Shown in pieces: positions 15,801 to 23,283 of a stretch of 51,963 nucleotides of DNA. Origin of the DNA: Kiritimatiellia bacterium (GTDB lineage: Bacteria > Verrucomicrobiota > Kiritimatiellia > UBA8416 > JADHWI01); assembly GCA_030744755.1 (NCBI GenBank), contig JASLPY010000035.1, positions 1 to 51,963 of the forward strand, given 5' to 3'. Under the pieces are notes generated by a model, which was not told the origin of the DNA, did not search any database, and saw only the letters and a list, made by a program, of their open reading frames with translations. Position 1 is the first letter of the stretch, and each line of letters opens with the position of its first letter. The translations under genes and the position numbers were made by a program.

Positions 15801-18800
15801 ATGAAGAAGTTAGGCATGTCCTTCTTTGTCACCCCTATCTCCTGGATCGTGCTCTTGCCCTCCAGCGAAAGTACGGTGGGTTTGAGATACACCCCGTTGG
15901 ATGGCCGTACAAAGTAAATAACGGTACCGTTCTCACGGTCGGTGTTAATCATAAGCTGGATCTTTTCACCATCCGCGTACTCGCGCTTTTCCGGGATCAA
16001 TTCCAGCTCGTTGAATCGGAACTGCTTGCCGTCAAATCCCGCACCGTGAATCGAAAAGACGTAACCCCCTTCGATCGTGTGGTTTGCCGTATCGGTGACT
16101 TTGTAAGAAAGACGGTACTGGCCGGATTCTGACGCCTTGAGCTGAACGTGCGCCTTGCCTTCGTCGTCGGTGTCGATTGACCAGTTCTGAACGGAATGTT
16201 CAACAGGCTTCCCATCCCGATAGCTGATCTTGAAGAGATTAAGGGCACCCTTTCCTTGTACGGGCTTGTTGTCGAGGGTTTGGGCGAAGAAGTTCGCCTG
16301 TATCACATCGCCGATCCGGTAATGACCGCGATCTACCCATGCGTACACCTTAAACGGCCGGCGAGCCACAAGCACGGTTCCCTTGCCGACAATTGTTCTT
16401 CGTGATTTGTCCGTGACTTCGGCGGTGATTTCATACCGGTGATCGGTGTCACCATGCAGTTCTTTTGCGATGGCCGTGTTGATTTGGATGTTGAATCTGC
16501 CGTCGCTGTCGACTTTTGCTTCACCTTCCGCCACTACTTCCGGTGGCTCGTGCCGCGTGGGCCACCACCACCAACGAGGACGCAAGCAGCCCCAGTGATG
16601 CCAACCGGGGTACCAAGTGTAGTCGTACGCGTACCACCAGTAGCCCTTGCCGTAGAACCAATCCCATGGAGCGATAGGATACCAGCGGGCATCATGAGAT
16701 GAACGAAGCACCTTGTACTTGACCTTGGCTTCGGTTACCGGGGCCCCGAAGTAGTACTTTGCCACAACGGTTGCGCCGATCTTTTCCCCCAGCATGACCG
16801 GCTCGTCCGGGGCGTCCACGTTGACTTCGAATTCGGGCTTCTTGTATTCCTCGACGCGGAACCGGCTACCCCCCTTGTTCCTGATTGAAATACCATATAC
16901 ACCAAGCGCGGCATCATCCGGCAAAAGATACTCACCGTCGATGCCGCCGTATTCGTCGGACTTGATAGTGGTAGTGAACAGGCGCTCGCCCTTGGGATTC
17001 GTGATGTCCACCGTCAAATTCTGATTGGCAAAGTCGGAGGTGTTCTCCCGGTCATACTTGGCGTGGCGAACCCAGAACTTAAACTTAACCCTCTGATCCG
17101 GCCGGTACACGGGCCTGTCGGTAATGGTGAATACTTTAGTACGATTGTACTCCTGGTCGTGCCGGCGCCCGTACCACACACCCTGGAAGCCCATGAAGGC
17201 CAGCCGTTCCGAGTCGCCGGAAGTGGTGATGAGCCAGCTATACCGGTTCTCAAGCTCGCTTTGTTTCGGAGTGACCTGACCAAAGGCATCGGTTTTCTTA
17301 GTGAAGTCCTTGGTGAAAACGTTGTAGCGGCGTCCTATCGCCTTTTCCCATTTTGTGGATTCCTGACGGTAACCGAAGAACTCCAGATCCAGCTCGCGGA
17401 GCGGTTTGCCTGTTACGGCATCCGCAACGAAGTAATAGTTCCCAGTGTTGAGATTCTTGTGGACGATAACCGTGTCGTTAACCCAGATAATGATCTTACT
17501 CGTGTTGCCGCCCGCCATCTTCGCGGTCAGCAGGTATACACCGGCTTTCTTCAGCGGTGTTTGGATTGTGGTTCGCTTGTCGAAATGCAGGTCTCGCGGC
17601 GACAGTTTCTGGGACCAGGAGGCAACACGCTTGCCAAGATACTTTGTTTGTTTCTTCTGAACGAGCTGGTAGCCGATGTTGCCGATGTTGATATTATTAT
17701 GGTCGATCTTACGGGGGTTGGTTTTGAGATGTGCCTTCACATCGTTCAGCAATTCACGCATCTTGATTTCGTGGGCTTCGAAAGAGACCTTGTTCCCGTT
17801 GCGGAATTTGTACTCGACGGTAGCGGCTTTTCCGGCCGGATGGGTCATCACGGGTTCGAACTGCCCCCAGTTGCTTGTGATCTGTCTGACCCGGTCGCTG
17901 TTCCCGCCTTTCTTCCACAGTTTTGCGGCTTTGTCGTATTGGCGCCGGTTTTCGAAGAGCGAGGCAAGTGTACGAGTCTCTCCCAGTTCACGGAAGATCC
18001 GCACGAAGTTGAATTCGTCGGGCAATTCGAACCGCTTAATGCCGGTTGCTAGCTTGGCGATGGTCTCGTCTTCGCCCAGGGTGTGGAGGGCATATGTGCC
18101 ACTCTCATCCTTTTTTCCGTCATCTCTGCGAGAGAAGAAACGCCCGTAGTGGGCCATGGTCTGAACACCGAACTGGTTGTACAGGAAGTCGGCCAACTGT
18201 TTGTCCACCGTTTTCTTCAGGTTGGGGTCGGTTTGGCCCGCCATCTTGAGCATCCAACGCCACCGTTCCCCGTCTGTTGCCGCGTTATTGTAGCTATCCG
18301 GAACGGAATGGAATACGGGGTTTCCATCCTGGTCCACGGGCGCGCCCTGCGCGCCCCGGTGGTGGCGGTATCCGTCCTCATAATCCGGCAGCTCGGAAAG
18401 GTCGCTAAGGTACTGAAGCCGCCACCCGCCCTGGTATCCCCTGTATCCCATCAGAAAAGAGGAAAACTGCTGGTAAAACGACCCCGAGGGTTGCTCTTTG
18501 TTCCTGGCCGCAACTTTGGCGGCCTGATCCATGAGCTGCAGCGACCGCAGACGATCGCGCTCGAAACAATTGACGTAACGTCCACCGCCGCGGTGATGAC
18601 CTCGTTCGAACTTGCCCGCGACAATCGTTCCATAGTGGTAGGGGCCTCGGAAATAGGTGCCCGCGACGGCCATGAGAACCTGCCACCGGTTCGCGTGCAT
18701 GTCGACGACCCGTTCGCGGAAGTCATCCACGTCTTTCACGCGATTTATCCGCTGCAGGCAGGTAATCGCGTTGACCAGGTCTTGGCCGACCGCGTCGGGC

Positions 18801-18988
18801 TTCGTGTTATTGTCTATGGCGAGTTTCTCGAACAGCTCGTAGGCATCCTTGAAATTGCCGTTGGCCATTTCTTTCCGGGCCTTGTCACGTCGGGCCGATG
18901 GTCCTTTGGGCTCCTGCTGAACTGCACCCAGGGCGAAGAGAACGAGGATTGTGGACATAGCCCACCCTGCAAGTATCTTATCTTTCAT
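12866..18988 (-). CDS. Giant thioester-containing alpha-2-macroglobulin family protein
   Basis: 2040 residues. The ATG at 18988 has AAAGG eight bases upstream and begins a signal peptide (KDKILAGWAMSTILVLFALG); there is no lipobox. Order: helical TPR-like N-terminus (~30-400), macroglobulin beta domains with FTITDRPVYRPDQRVKFKFWVR (MG3-4 region), a Trp/Tyr-rich insert (~767-810), an Ala/Ser/Gly-rich linker, the A2M domain (DTAFWDASIRTD..G), then a helical thioester domain with PYGCTEQ (Cys ~1491, Gln ~1494), so the protease-trapping thioester is kept. Bacterial A2Ms trap foreign proteases in the periplasm or at the surface, often beside penicillin-binding protein 1C; no pbpC is here. A C-terminal receptor-like domain is preceded by a second beta-rich part. 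Confidence 0.93.
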   Translation of the reverse strand: MKDKILAGWAMSTILVLFALGAVQQEPKGPSARRDKARKEMANGNFKDAYELFEKLAIDNNTKPDAVGQDLVNAITCLQRINRVKDVDDFRERVVDMHANRWQVLMAVAGTYFRGPYHYGTIVAGKFERGHHRGGGRYVNCFERDRLRSLQLMDQAAKVAARNKEQPSGSFYQQFSSFLMGYRGYQGGWRLQYLSDLSELPDYEDGYRHHRGAQGAPVDQDGNPVFHSVPDSYNNAATDGERWRWMLKMAGQTDPNLKKTVDKQLADFLYNQFGVQTMAHYGRFFSRRDDGKKDESGTYALHTLGEDETIAKLATGIKRFELPDEFNFVRIFRELGETRTLASLFENRRQYDKAAKLWKKGGNSDRVRQITSNWGQFEPVMTHPAGKAATVEYKFRNGNKVSFEAHEIKMRELLNDVKAHLKTNPRKIDHNNINIGNIGYQLVQKKQTKYLGKRVASWSQKLSPRDLHFDKRTTIQTPLKKAGVYLLTAKMAGGNTSKIIIWVNDTVIVHKNLNTGNYYFVADAVTGKPLRELDLEFFGYRQESTKWEKAIGRRYNVFTKDFTKKTDAFGQVTPKQSELENRYSWLITTSGDSERLAFMGFQGVWYGRRHDQEYNRTKVFTITDRPVYRPDQRVKFKFWVRHAKYDRENTSDFANQNLTVDITNPKGERLFTTTIKSDEYGGIDGEYLLPDDAALGVYGISIRNKGGSRFRVEEYKKPEFEVNVDAPDEPVMLGEKIGATVVAKYYFGAPVTEAKVKYKVLRSSHDARWYPIAPWDWFYGKGYWWYAYDYTWYPGWHHWGCLRPRWWWWPTRHEPPEVVAEGEAKVDSDGRFNIQINTAIAKELHGDTDHRYEITAEVTDKSRRTIVGKGTVLVARRPFKVYAWVDRGHYRIGDVIQANFFAQTLDNKPVQGKGALNLFKISYRDGKPVEHSVQNWSIDTDDEGKAHVQLKASESGQYRLSYKVTDTANHTIEGGYVFSIHGAGFDGKQFRFNELELIPEKREYADGEKIQLMINTDRENGTVIYFVRPSNGVYLKPTVLSLEGKSTIQEIGVTKKDMPNFFIEALTVSNGKIYTETREIIVPPEKRVLNVDVLPSAEKYKPGEHAKVKVKLTDFFGKPFVGSAAMSVYDKSVEYISGGSNVPEIKAFFWKWRRRHNVATRSSLDRYFRNMVDPGKQSMHNLGIFGHLVADEEGIVNQVRDVQEMSSRQSGSLRKASARSFSANAVSAPMASMALADSAVASEAGESAEAKGGGAGSAGAEAPPVEPTVRKEFADTAFWDASIRTDGDGIAEIEFDMPENLTGWKIKTWAMGHGTKVGQGESEVVTVKNLLLRLQAPRFFVEKDEVVLSANIHNYLENQKKVSAVLELDGGCIQPIGGARQIVEVKANGEARVDWRVKVVKEGEAVVRMKALTDEESDAMEMRFPVYVHGMMKMESFSGVIRPHAAEGKIELVVPEERRIDESRLEVRYSPTLAGAMVDALPYLVEYPYGCTEQTLSRFLPTVITQKIIKDMGIDLEAVREKITNLNAQEIGDDLKRMKDWQRLCGTKRWDGKKWANRNPVFDEAEVKRMVRKGVKRLTTMQLTDGGWGWFSGRGERSYPHTTAYVVHGLQIARLNGVKIENNIIARGVKWLERYQDEQVQKIKNWEKDKRPRKRHADNLDAFVYMVLNDADVRNGEMNDFLYRDRNELAVYAKAMYGLALHVQKQHDRRDMLIRNIEQLLVKDKENQTAYLNLNNGGYWWYWYGSEYEAHAYYLKLLAATKPKSEQAAGLVKYLLNNRRHATYWKSTRDTAVCIEAMADYLRATGEDKPDMTVQVLVDGRKMKEVRITPDNLFSFDNKFVLFGDAVEEGKHEVTLRRKGKGPVYYNAYLSNFTLEDFITKAGLEIKVDRAVYKLLPEEKTIKVAGARGQALDQKVEKYRRVKLKNLDTLKSGDLVEIELEIASKNDYEYIVFEDMKAAGFEPVEVQSGYNGNDMGAYVEFRDERVGFFVRSLARGNHSVSYRMRAEIPGRFSALPTKAHAMYAPELKANSDEIKLNIED

Positions 18989-19123
18989 GAGAACCACCTT
19001 TCCTTTTCCCTATACAGACGTCTACCCATCGGCGTTTCTTCCACTTTTTTACCCGGTTTTGTGGTCAAGCACAATTAAAGAAGCAAACGCGGGGATTGAC
19101 AGATTGTTACCCAAATGGACTTC

Positions 19124-19214
19124 GGACGCCGAGGCCGGCGTCCCTCCCGCCGATGGGCATAACTTTGCACGAGAATTGGGAGGGTCAGCGGCCTCGCGGA
19201 CCGCGACTTCCCCC
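19124..19214. repeat. Palindromic GC-rich repeat, family shared with 37956-38011
   Basis: 19124-19149 (GGACGCC-GAGGCC-GGCGTCC followed by CTCCCG) is an exact 26-base reverse-complement match to part of the element at 37956-38011. A second block near 19183-19199 (GGGAGGGTCAGCGGCCTCG) matches the other arm of that element with one change, so the two halves are present in altered order and spacing. A further hairpin CCCGGCT-TC-AGCCGGG lies at 19227-19242. Confidence 0.7.
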
Positions 19215-19273
19215 GGATAGCTCTTCCCCGGCTTCAGCCGGGATTGTGGAGGGTCGGATGCAGGAACCCTGAT

Positions 19274-19378
19274 GAGGAAACAACAAAGCCAGGTAGCGCT
19301 GAGGCTACCTGGCCGTTGTCGTTCGGTTGGCCGTCAACCAGTAGGGTTTCATTAGACCGTGGGAATTTTCGTTTCCTC
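19274..19378. ncRNA. Candidate multibranched structured RNA in the gap before the macroglobulin gene
   Basis: GAGGAAAC (19274-19281) pairs perfectly with GTTTCCTC (19371-19378) and encloses a long hairpin CCAGGTAGC (19289-19297) / GCTACCTGG (19304-19312), itself flanked by ACAAC / GTTGT, and a second hairpin GGTTG / CAACC (19326-19340). Such nested pairing over 105 nt is more than expected by chance and no known RNA family was recognised. On the minus strand the long hairpin is followed by CTTTGTTGTTT, so part could be a terminator. The whole gap 18989-19636 holds no gene that I can support. Confidence 0.35.
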
Positions 19379-19537
19379 TAGGGAAATCTCTATTCCGTTA
19401 AAATGTGATCCTCTCGTACCAAACCAGTTGGGGTCGCTTAGCTATATTGCACGAAGCGTGCCAACGATGGCCCAGGCCGTCACAAGTTCCGCGAAAGGAA
19501 TCCAAGTGGTTGCGAGCGAGCGTTTTGGGTGCTCAAG

Positions 19538-19635
19538 AGAAAAAAGACGCTGTGGCCGGGCGCAAAGTTGTCTCGGGTGTTGTCTCTGGGCATATTGTTT
19601 CTGTGAGACGGTCGAGAGACAATTGTCGCGCCCGG
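19538..19635 (-). terminator. Long hairpin and T-run after the OmpA-like gene
   Basis: CCGGGCGC (19556-19563) pairs with GCGCCCGG (19628-19635) and TTGTCTC (19568-19574) with GAGACAA (19616-19622), with a further GTCTC/GAGAC pair inside. In the minus direction the stem is followed within about ten bases by a TTTTTTCTCTT run. It begins directly after the stop of the OmpA-like gene, so termination is the simplest role, though the stem is longer than usual. Confidence 0.5.
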
Positions 19636-19636
19636 A

Positions 19637-21739
19637 TCAGTTCTCGAAGAAGACGATTTTGAACGAGACGCACCGCTTGGGCACGCTTTCCTTTGAGCCT
19701 TGCGGGAGATCCGGCATTTTGGAGCCGGCGGGATATACGGCAAAGCGGTGGACTTCTACGTTCTGCCGTTGAAGGATATCAAGGAAGCGCCTGGCAATCG
19801 CCGAACTGGCCATCATGTTTGCGTCGGCATCACGGGTGTCGGAGGCGTGACCCCGGAGTGCGATTTCGTAGTACAGGCCCATCTGCCTCGCCTGTGAGGA
19901 TACTTGCGACAGAAGGGCGATTAAACGATTCATCTTCCCGCCTTGGCCGCGCCACAGATCTGTTCCCGTATCGAGGTAGCGGAAAATCATAGATTCGACC
20001 TCGGCTTGTGCCTTGGTGAATCGGGTCATATCGTCATCCAATAGATCCGAGGTGTCGGTTTTGCCAATGCCTGCCATACACCGCGTCAGCATCGTAGCCC
20101 TCACAATCCAGCGGTGAGATGCCTTCCCCTTAAACACCAAGACGCGGTCCTGCAACCCGAGAGTAACGGTGCCCGGCGGATCCAGGGTTTCAATGGCGCG
20201 GGCAAGTACAAGGGGCGGGTCGAGTGCGCGGTACGGCGACCACTTGGCAGTGACTTTTGAAGGCTCTATTCCAGTTTCTTTCAACAGAATCATGGGATCA
20301 TCCGCCAGGGGATCTCGAAGACCGGATATGTGATATCTGCCGAACTCACGGCCATGACTCACGACAACAATGCCGGGCCTGGAATTAAGCGAACCGATAT
20401 ATGTATCCCATGTCGCGGATGCCGTGATCTCACTATCTGTAAGTCGATCTGTTTCAAACTGGGATATGCCCACCAGCGACTTGGTGAGCTTGGAAGCATC
20501 CTCGATCCACCAGCGGGGAGCTGAGCCTATCGCGTGTAGAACGTCGCCTTCCATTCTCAGGGTAACAGTTTCGGGCGGGTTCAGGAGCTGCCTCGCTCTT
20601 GCCAGCGCAAGATCGGGCTTCAGAGCCTGGTAGGTCTCCCAGTCGCTGAGAACATCTCGCTCATCGAAACCAATGGCCGTCAACATGGCGACCGGGTCAA
20701 GCGCCATGGGGTCGCGCAGGCCGGTTATATAGAACTTGCCGTCGCGTCGACCGTGATCGACAACAACGATACCGGGCTGTTCCGCGATCTCGAACACGTA
20801 GGCCTTCCAGGTCATCGACTCTCTCAATTTGAAATACCCCAGTACGGCGAGCACCAGAAGAGGAGCCGTCAGCACAAACCATGTTACGGGAAGGAGTTTC
20901 TCGCCTGCATCGCGCAGCCGGGTCCGGACGCAAGCCTCCAGGTACAATTTCGCAGGCTCGAAAACGGAAGCATCGCCATTGAAAGCGGCGAGCTCCTGGG
21001 AAAACTCAGACTGCACCGTCTCCAGAGTGTCCTTGAAGTTCTGTCGCAGTTCTCCGGGCGCGTCACCATCCACTATTGCCGCCAGGACCGCCAGCCGCCC
21101 CTGTTCAAGCCAAACGGTTGTTCCGCCAACCTGGATGCTCTCCAGCCTTTCACCGTTCTTCACCGAGAAAGAATCGTGGACAAAATCCTGTATGGCCGTG
21201 AGCATCGCCGAAACCATATCGCCGTCAAGCGCTGTCACATCCTGGCGCCGCGCCAGCTCCAGCAAAAGCCCTGTTCGGCGATGAATCAGGAATACCTGCT
21301 TCACACGTCTGGCGTGCGTGCGTTCCCTAACCACGTCACGAAAAGTTCTGCCGGCCCGGAGAGCATGAATGCGCCATGCAATTCCGCGTGGGGAAATAGA
21401 AACCAGAAGGAAACGATTCAGCCGCAGCACAAGGCGTCCAATTCCGTCCACAACCGCGCGCCGCAATGCCGGACCAATGACCCTGACGAGAGCGTCAACA
21501 AGGACGGATGAATCCGCATCCGTGCTTATCTTTATTGATTTCTCGACAACGGGCCGCATCGCCTCGGCCAGGCGATGGTTCTTCCTGGCACTGGAAGCTA
21601 CTGCCCTGGGTAAAGATTTGGACAACTGCCTGTGCAGGGATTCAACTGCCTGGCCGCCGGCATCGCTGGATCCGTTCGGGCCGTTAGCAGAGTCAGGCGA
21701 CTTGCCGCCCTTATTCTCTCTGTTCGGTTCGGGATTCAT
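19637..21739 (-). CDS. Membrane-anchored OmpA-like envelope protein with duplicated module
   Basis: About 700 residues from the ATG at 21739. N-terminal basic/polar region, then VFLIHRRTGLLL...SAMLTAIQDFVHDSF (about 149-230), a roadblock-like segment, a single membrane helix (about 281-305, LLPVTWFVLTAPLLVLAVLG), then two ~110-residue repeats each starting PGIVVV(D/S)HGR..G(K/R)(F/Y).I(T/S)GLRDP and containing LARA..LL.PP.TVTL. The C-terminus (RGHASDTRDADANMMASSAIARRFLDIL) resembles the peptidoglycan-binding OmpA domain, but several usual residues differ. Similar proteins occur in cyanobacteria and PVC bacteria, annotated as OmpA family. The N-terminal ~280 residues are probably cytoplasmic, with the repeats in the periplasm. 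Confidence 0.7.
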   Translation of the reverse strand: MNPEPNRENKGGKSPDSANGPNGSSDAGGQAVESLHRQLSKSLPRAVASSARKNHRLAEAMRPVVEKSIKISTDADSSVLVDALVRVIGPALRRAVVDGIGRLVLRLNRFLLVSISPRGIAWRIHALRAGRTFRDVVRERTHARRVKQVFLIHRRTGLLLELARRQDVTALDGDMVSAMLTAIQDFVHDSFSVKNGERLESIQVGGTTVWLEQGRLAVLAAIVDGDAPGELRQNFKDTLETVQSEFSQELAAFNGDASVFEPAKLYLEACVRTRLRDAGEKLLPVTWFVLTAPLLVLAVLGYFKLRESMTWKAYVFEIAEQPGIVVVDHGRRDGKFYITGLRDPMALDPVAMLTAIGFDERDVLSDWETYQALKPDLALARARQLLNPPETVTLRMEGDVLHAIGSAPRWWIEDASKLTKSLVGISQFETDRLTDSEITASATWDTYIGSLNSRPGIVVVSHGREFGRYHISGLRDPLADDPMILLKETGIEPSKVTAKWSPYRALDPPLVLARAIETLDPPGTVTLGLQDRVLVFKGKASHRWIVRATMLTRCMAGIGKTDTSDLLDDDMTRFTKAQAEVESMIFRYLDTGTDLWRGQGGKMNRLIALLSQVSSQARQMGLYYEIALRGHASDTRDADANMMASSAIARRFLDILQRQNVEVHRFAVYPAGSKMPDLPQGSKESVPKRCVSFKIVFFEN

Positions 21740-21834
21740 TGGCAGTGCAATCCTGTTGGTTCTATTGAACACGATGCCTGGTAAGTCTACCCCACGAAGG
21801 TCGCGACACGTAATATACCATGACCTCACGTAAT

Positions 21835-21862
21835 TCTGTACTGCGCGGATCAGCAGTGTCAA
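21835..21862 (-). promoter_or_regulatory. Putative sigma70 promoter for the OmpA-like gene
   Basis: On the minus strand a perfect TTGACA (21857-21862), 16-bp spacer, and TACAGA (21835-21840), about 90 nt upstream of the chosen start. Confidence 0.4.
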
Positions 21863-21934
21863 TTGATTTTGCCGCCGGATATCTCACGTGTTTCCGCCGA
21901 ACGCAGGCATTTAATCGGTTACGCCCTGCACGGT

Positions 21935-21963
21935 TTGCTGTCGACAGGACATCTCACTATAAC
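21935..21963 (+). promoter_or_regulatory. Putative sigma70 promoter for the add-top6BA operon
   Basis: TTGCTG (21935-21940), 17-bp spacer, TATAAC (21958-21963; five of six consensus bases). The expected leader is about 26 nt, ending in the AGGAG of adenosine deaminase. Confidence 0.5.
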
Positions 21964-21995
21964 CATAATCCCAACAAGAGAGAGGGTTCAGGAGA

Positions 21996-23225
21996 ATGAA
22001 ACCGATAGTTACGGACGAATTCATAAAGGCAATTCCGAAGACGGATCTTCACCTTCATCTAGACGGATCCTTGCGCCTTTCGACCTTGATAGAACTCGCC
22101 AGGGCCCAGGGCGTTAAGCTTCCATCCTATGAAGAGGCGGGTCTTCAGGAGTCGGTGTTCAAGAGCAGCTATGCCAGCTTAAAAGAATACCTCCGCGGTT
22201 TCATGTTCACCACCGCGGTTCTTCAGGATGCCGAGAGCATCGAGCGTGTTGCTTGTGAGCTGGCCGAGGACAGCATTGCGGAAGGCGTGAGATATATAGA
22301 GGTGCGTTTCGCCCCGCAGCTTCATGTTCGCAACGGCGTGGACACAAAAGATGTTATCCGTGCAGTTGGTTCAGGTCTCGAACGGGCCGGCAGGGCCCAC
22401 AACAATCGTCCGGAGGTCAGAGAGGGAGAAGATCTCCCGTTTGTCTTTGGGATCATCGTGTGCGCCATGCGCACTTTCAACAGGAACATGGGTCCATATT
22501 TTTCCAAACTCACAAGTGTTCTCCCCGGAACTACGAAAAAGGAGCTGGTGTCTATTGCCTCTCACGAAATGGCGCGACTTACTGTGGCTGCGAGGGACCA
22601 GGAAGGTCTGCCGGTTGTGGGCTTCGACCTGGCAGGAGAGGAAGCCGGTTATCCGGCCGCTTACCACACGAGAGCTTACCAATACGCTCACAGCCATTTC
22701 ATGAAGAAAACAGTGCATGCCGGAGAGGCCTACGGCCCGGAATCTATTTTCCAGGCGATCACCGAATGCCACGCAAACCGTATTGGCCACGGAACATTCC
22801 TTTTCTCCACGAAAATGATTAAGAACAGAAGCATCAAAAATCCGGAGGATTATATCCAACGGCTTGCCGAGTACATTGCCAGTCAACGAATAACGATGGA
22901 AGTATGCCTTACCAGCAATCTGCAAACGATACCGTCCATATCCACGTTCCCCGAACACCCCCTCCACCGAATGCTGGAACATGATCTCTCGATATCAATA
23001 TGTACCGACAACCGCTTGGTTTCTCACACCACCGTGAGCCAAGAACTTGGCCTCGTCGCAAGGCACATGCCGGTAACCCGACGCCAGTTCCGAAACCTGG
23101 TTATTGCCGGCTTCAAGGGCAGTTTCTTCCCCGCGCCGTACAGCGAAAAGCGGACCTACGTGCGCAACATGACCTACCTCTATGACGCCCTCGCCAGGGA
23201 CCTTCCACCTGAAGACGAGAGCTAA
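21996..23225 (+). CDS. add: Adenosine deaminase family protein
   Basis: 409 residues, longer than the ~340 of typical bacterial Add. It would hydrolyse adenosine (or a related purine) to inosine plus ammonia in purine salvage. Metal and catalytic motifs: KTDLHLHLDGS (H19, H21), VGFDLAGEE, VHAGEAYGPESI, RIGHGT and SICTDNRLVSHT (the last aspartate pair of the usual TDDP reads TDN). AGGAG lies six bases before the ATG. About 50 extra residues sit mid-protein (around RAHNNRPEVREGEDLPF and the GPYFSKLTSVLPGTTKKEL segment), so specificity could differ from adenosine. The topoisomerase VI genes follow on the same strand. Confidence 0.88.
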   Translation: MKPIVTDEFIKAIPKTDLHLHLDGSLRLSTLIELARAQGVKLPSYEEAGLQESVFKSSYASLKEYLRGFMFTTAVLQDAESIERVACELAEDSIAEGVRYIEVRFAPQLHVRNGVDTKDVIRAVGSGLERAGRAHNNRPEVREGEDLPFVFGIIVCAMRTFNRNMGPYFSKLTSVLPGTTKKELVSIASHEMARLTVAARDQEGLPVVGFDLAGEEAGYPAAYHTRAYQYAHSHFMKKTVHAGEAYGPESIFQAITECHANRIGHGTFLFSTKMIKNRSIKNPEDYIQRLAEYIASQRITMEVCLTSNLQTIPSISTFPEHPLHRMLEHDLSISICTDNRLVSHTTVSQELGLVARHMPVTRRQFRNLVIAGFKGSFFPAPYSEKRTYVRNMTYLYDALARDLPPEDES

Positions 23226-23283
23226 TGGTTCTCGTTTAGACTTACAGCTTGAATTCCTATGCCAAATAAACTCATATTTCCCA

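Noticed and set aside
19270..19290. Hammerhead-ribozyme-like strings CTGATGAG and GAAAC
   Set aside because: The two core pieces are adjacent with no stem II, and no stem I / cleavage site arrangement fits.
19409..19420. TCCTCTCGTACC, complement of a sarcin-ricin-loop-like string of 23S rRNA
   Set aside because: Flanking sequence does not match 23S rRNA on either side; chance similarity.
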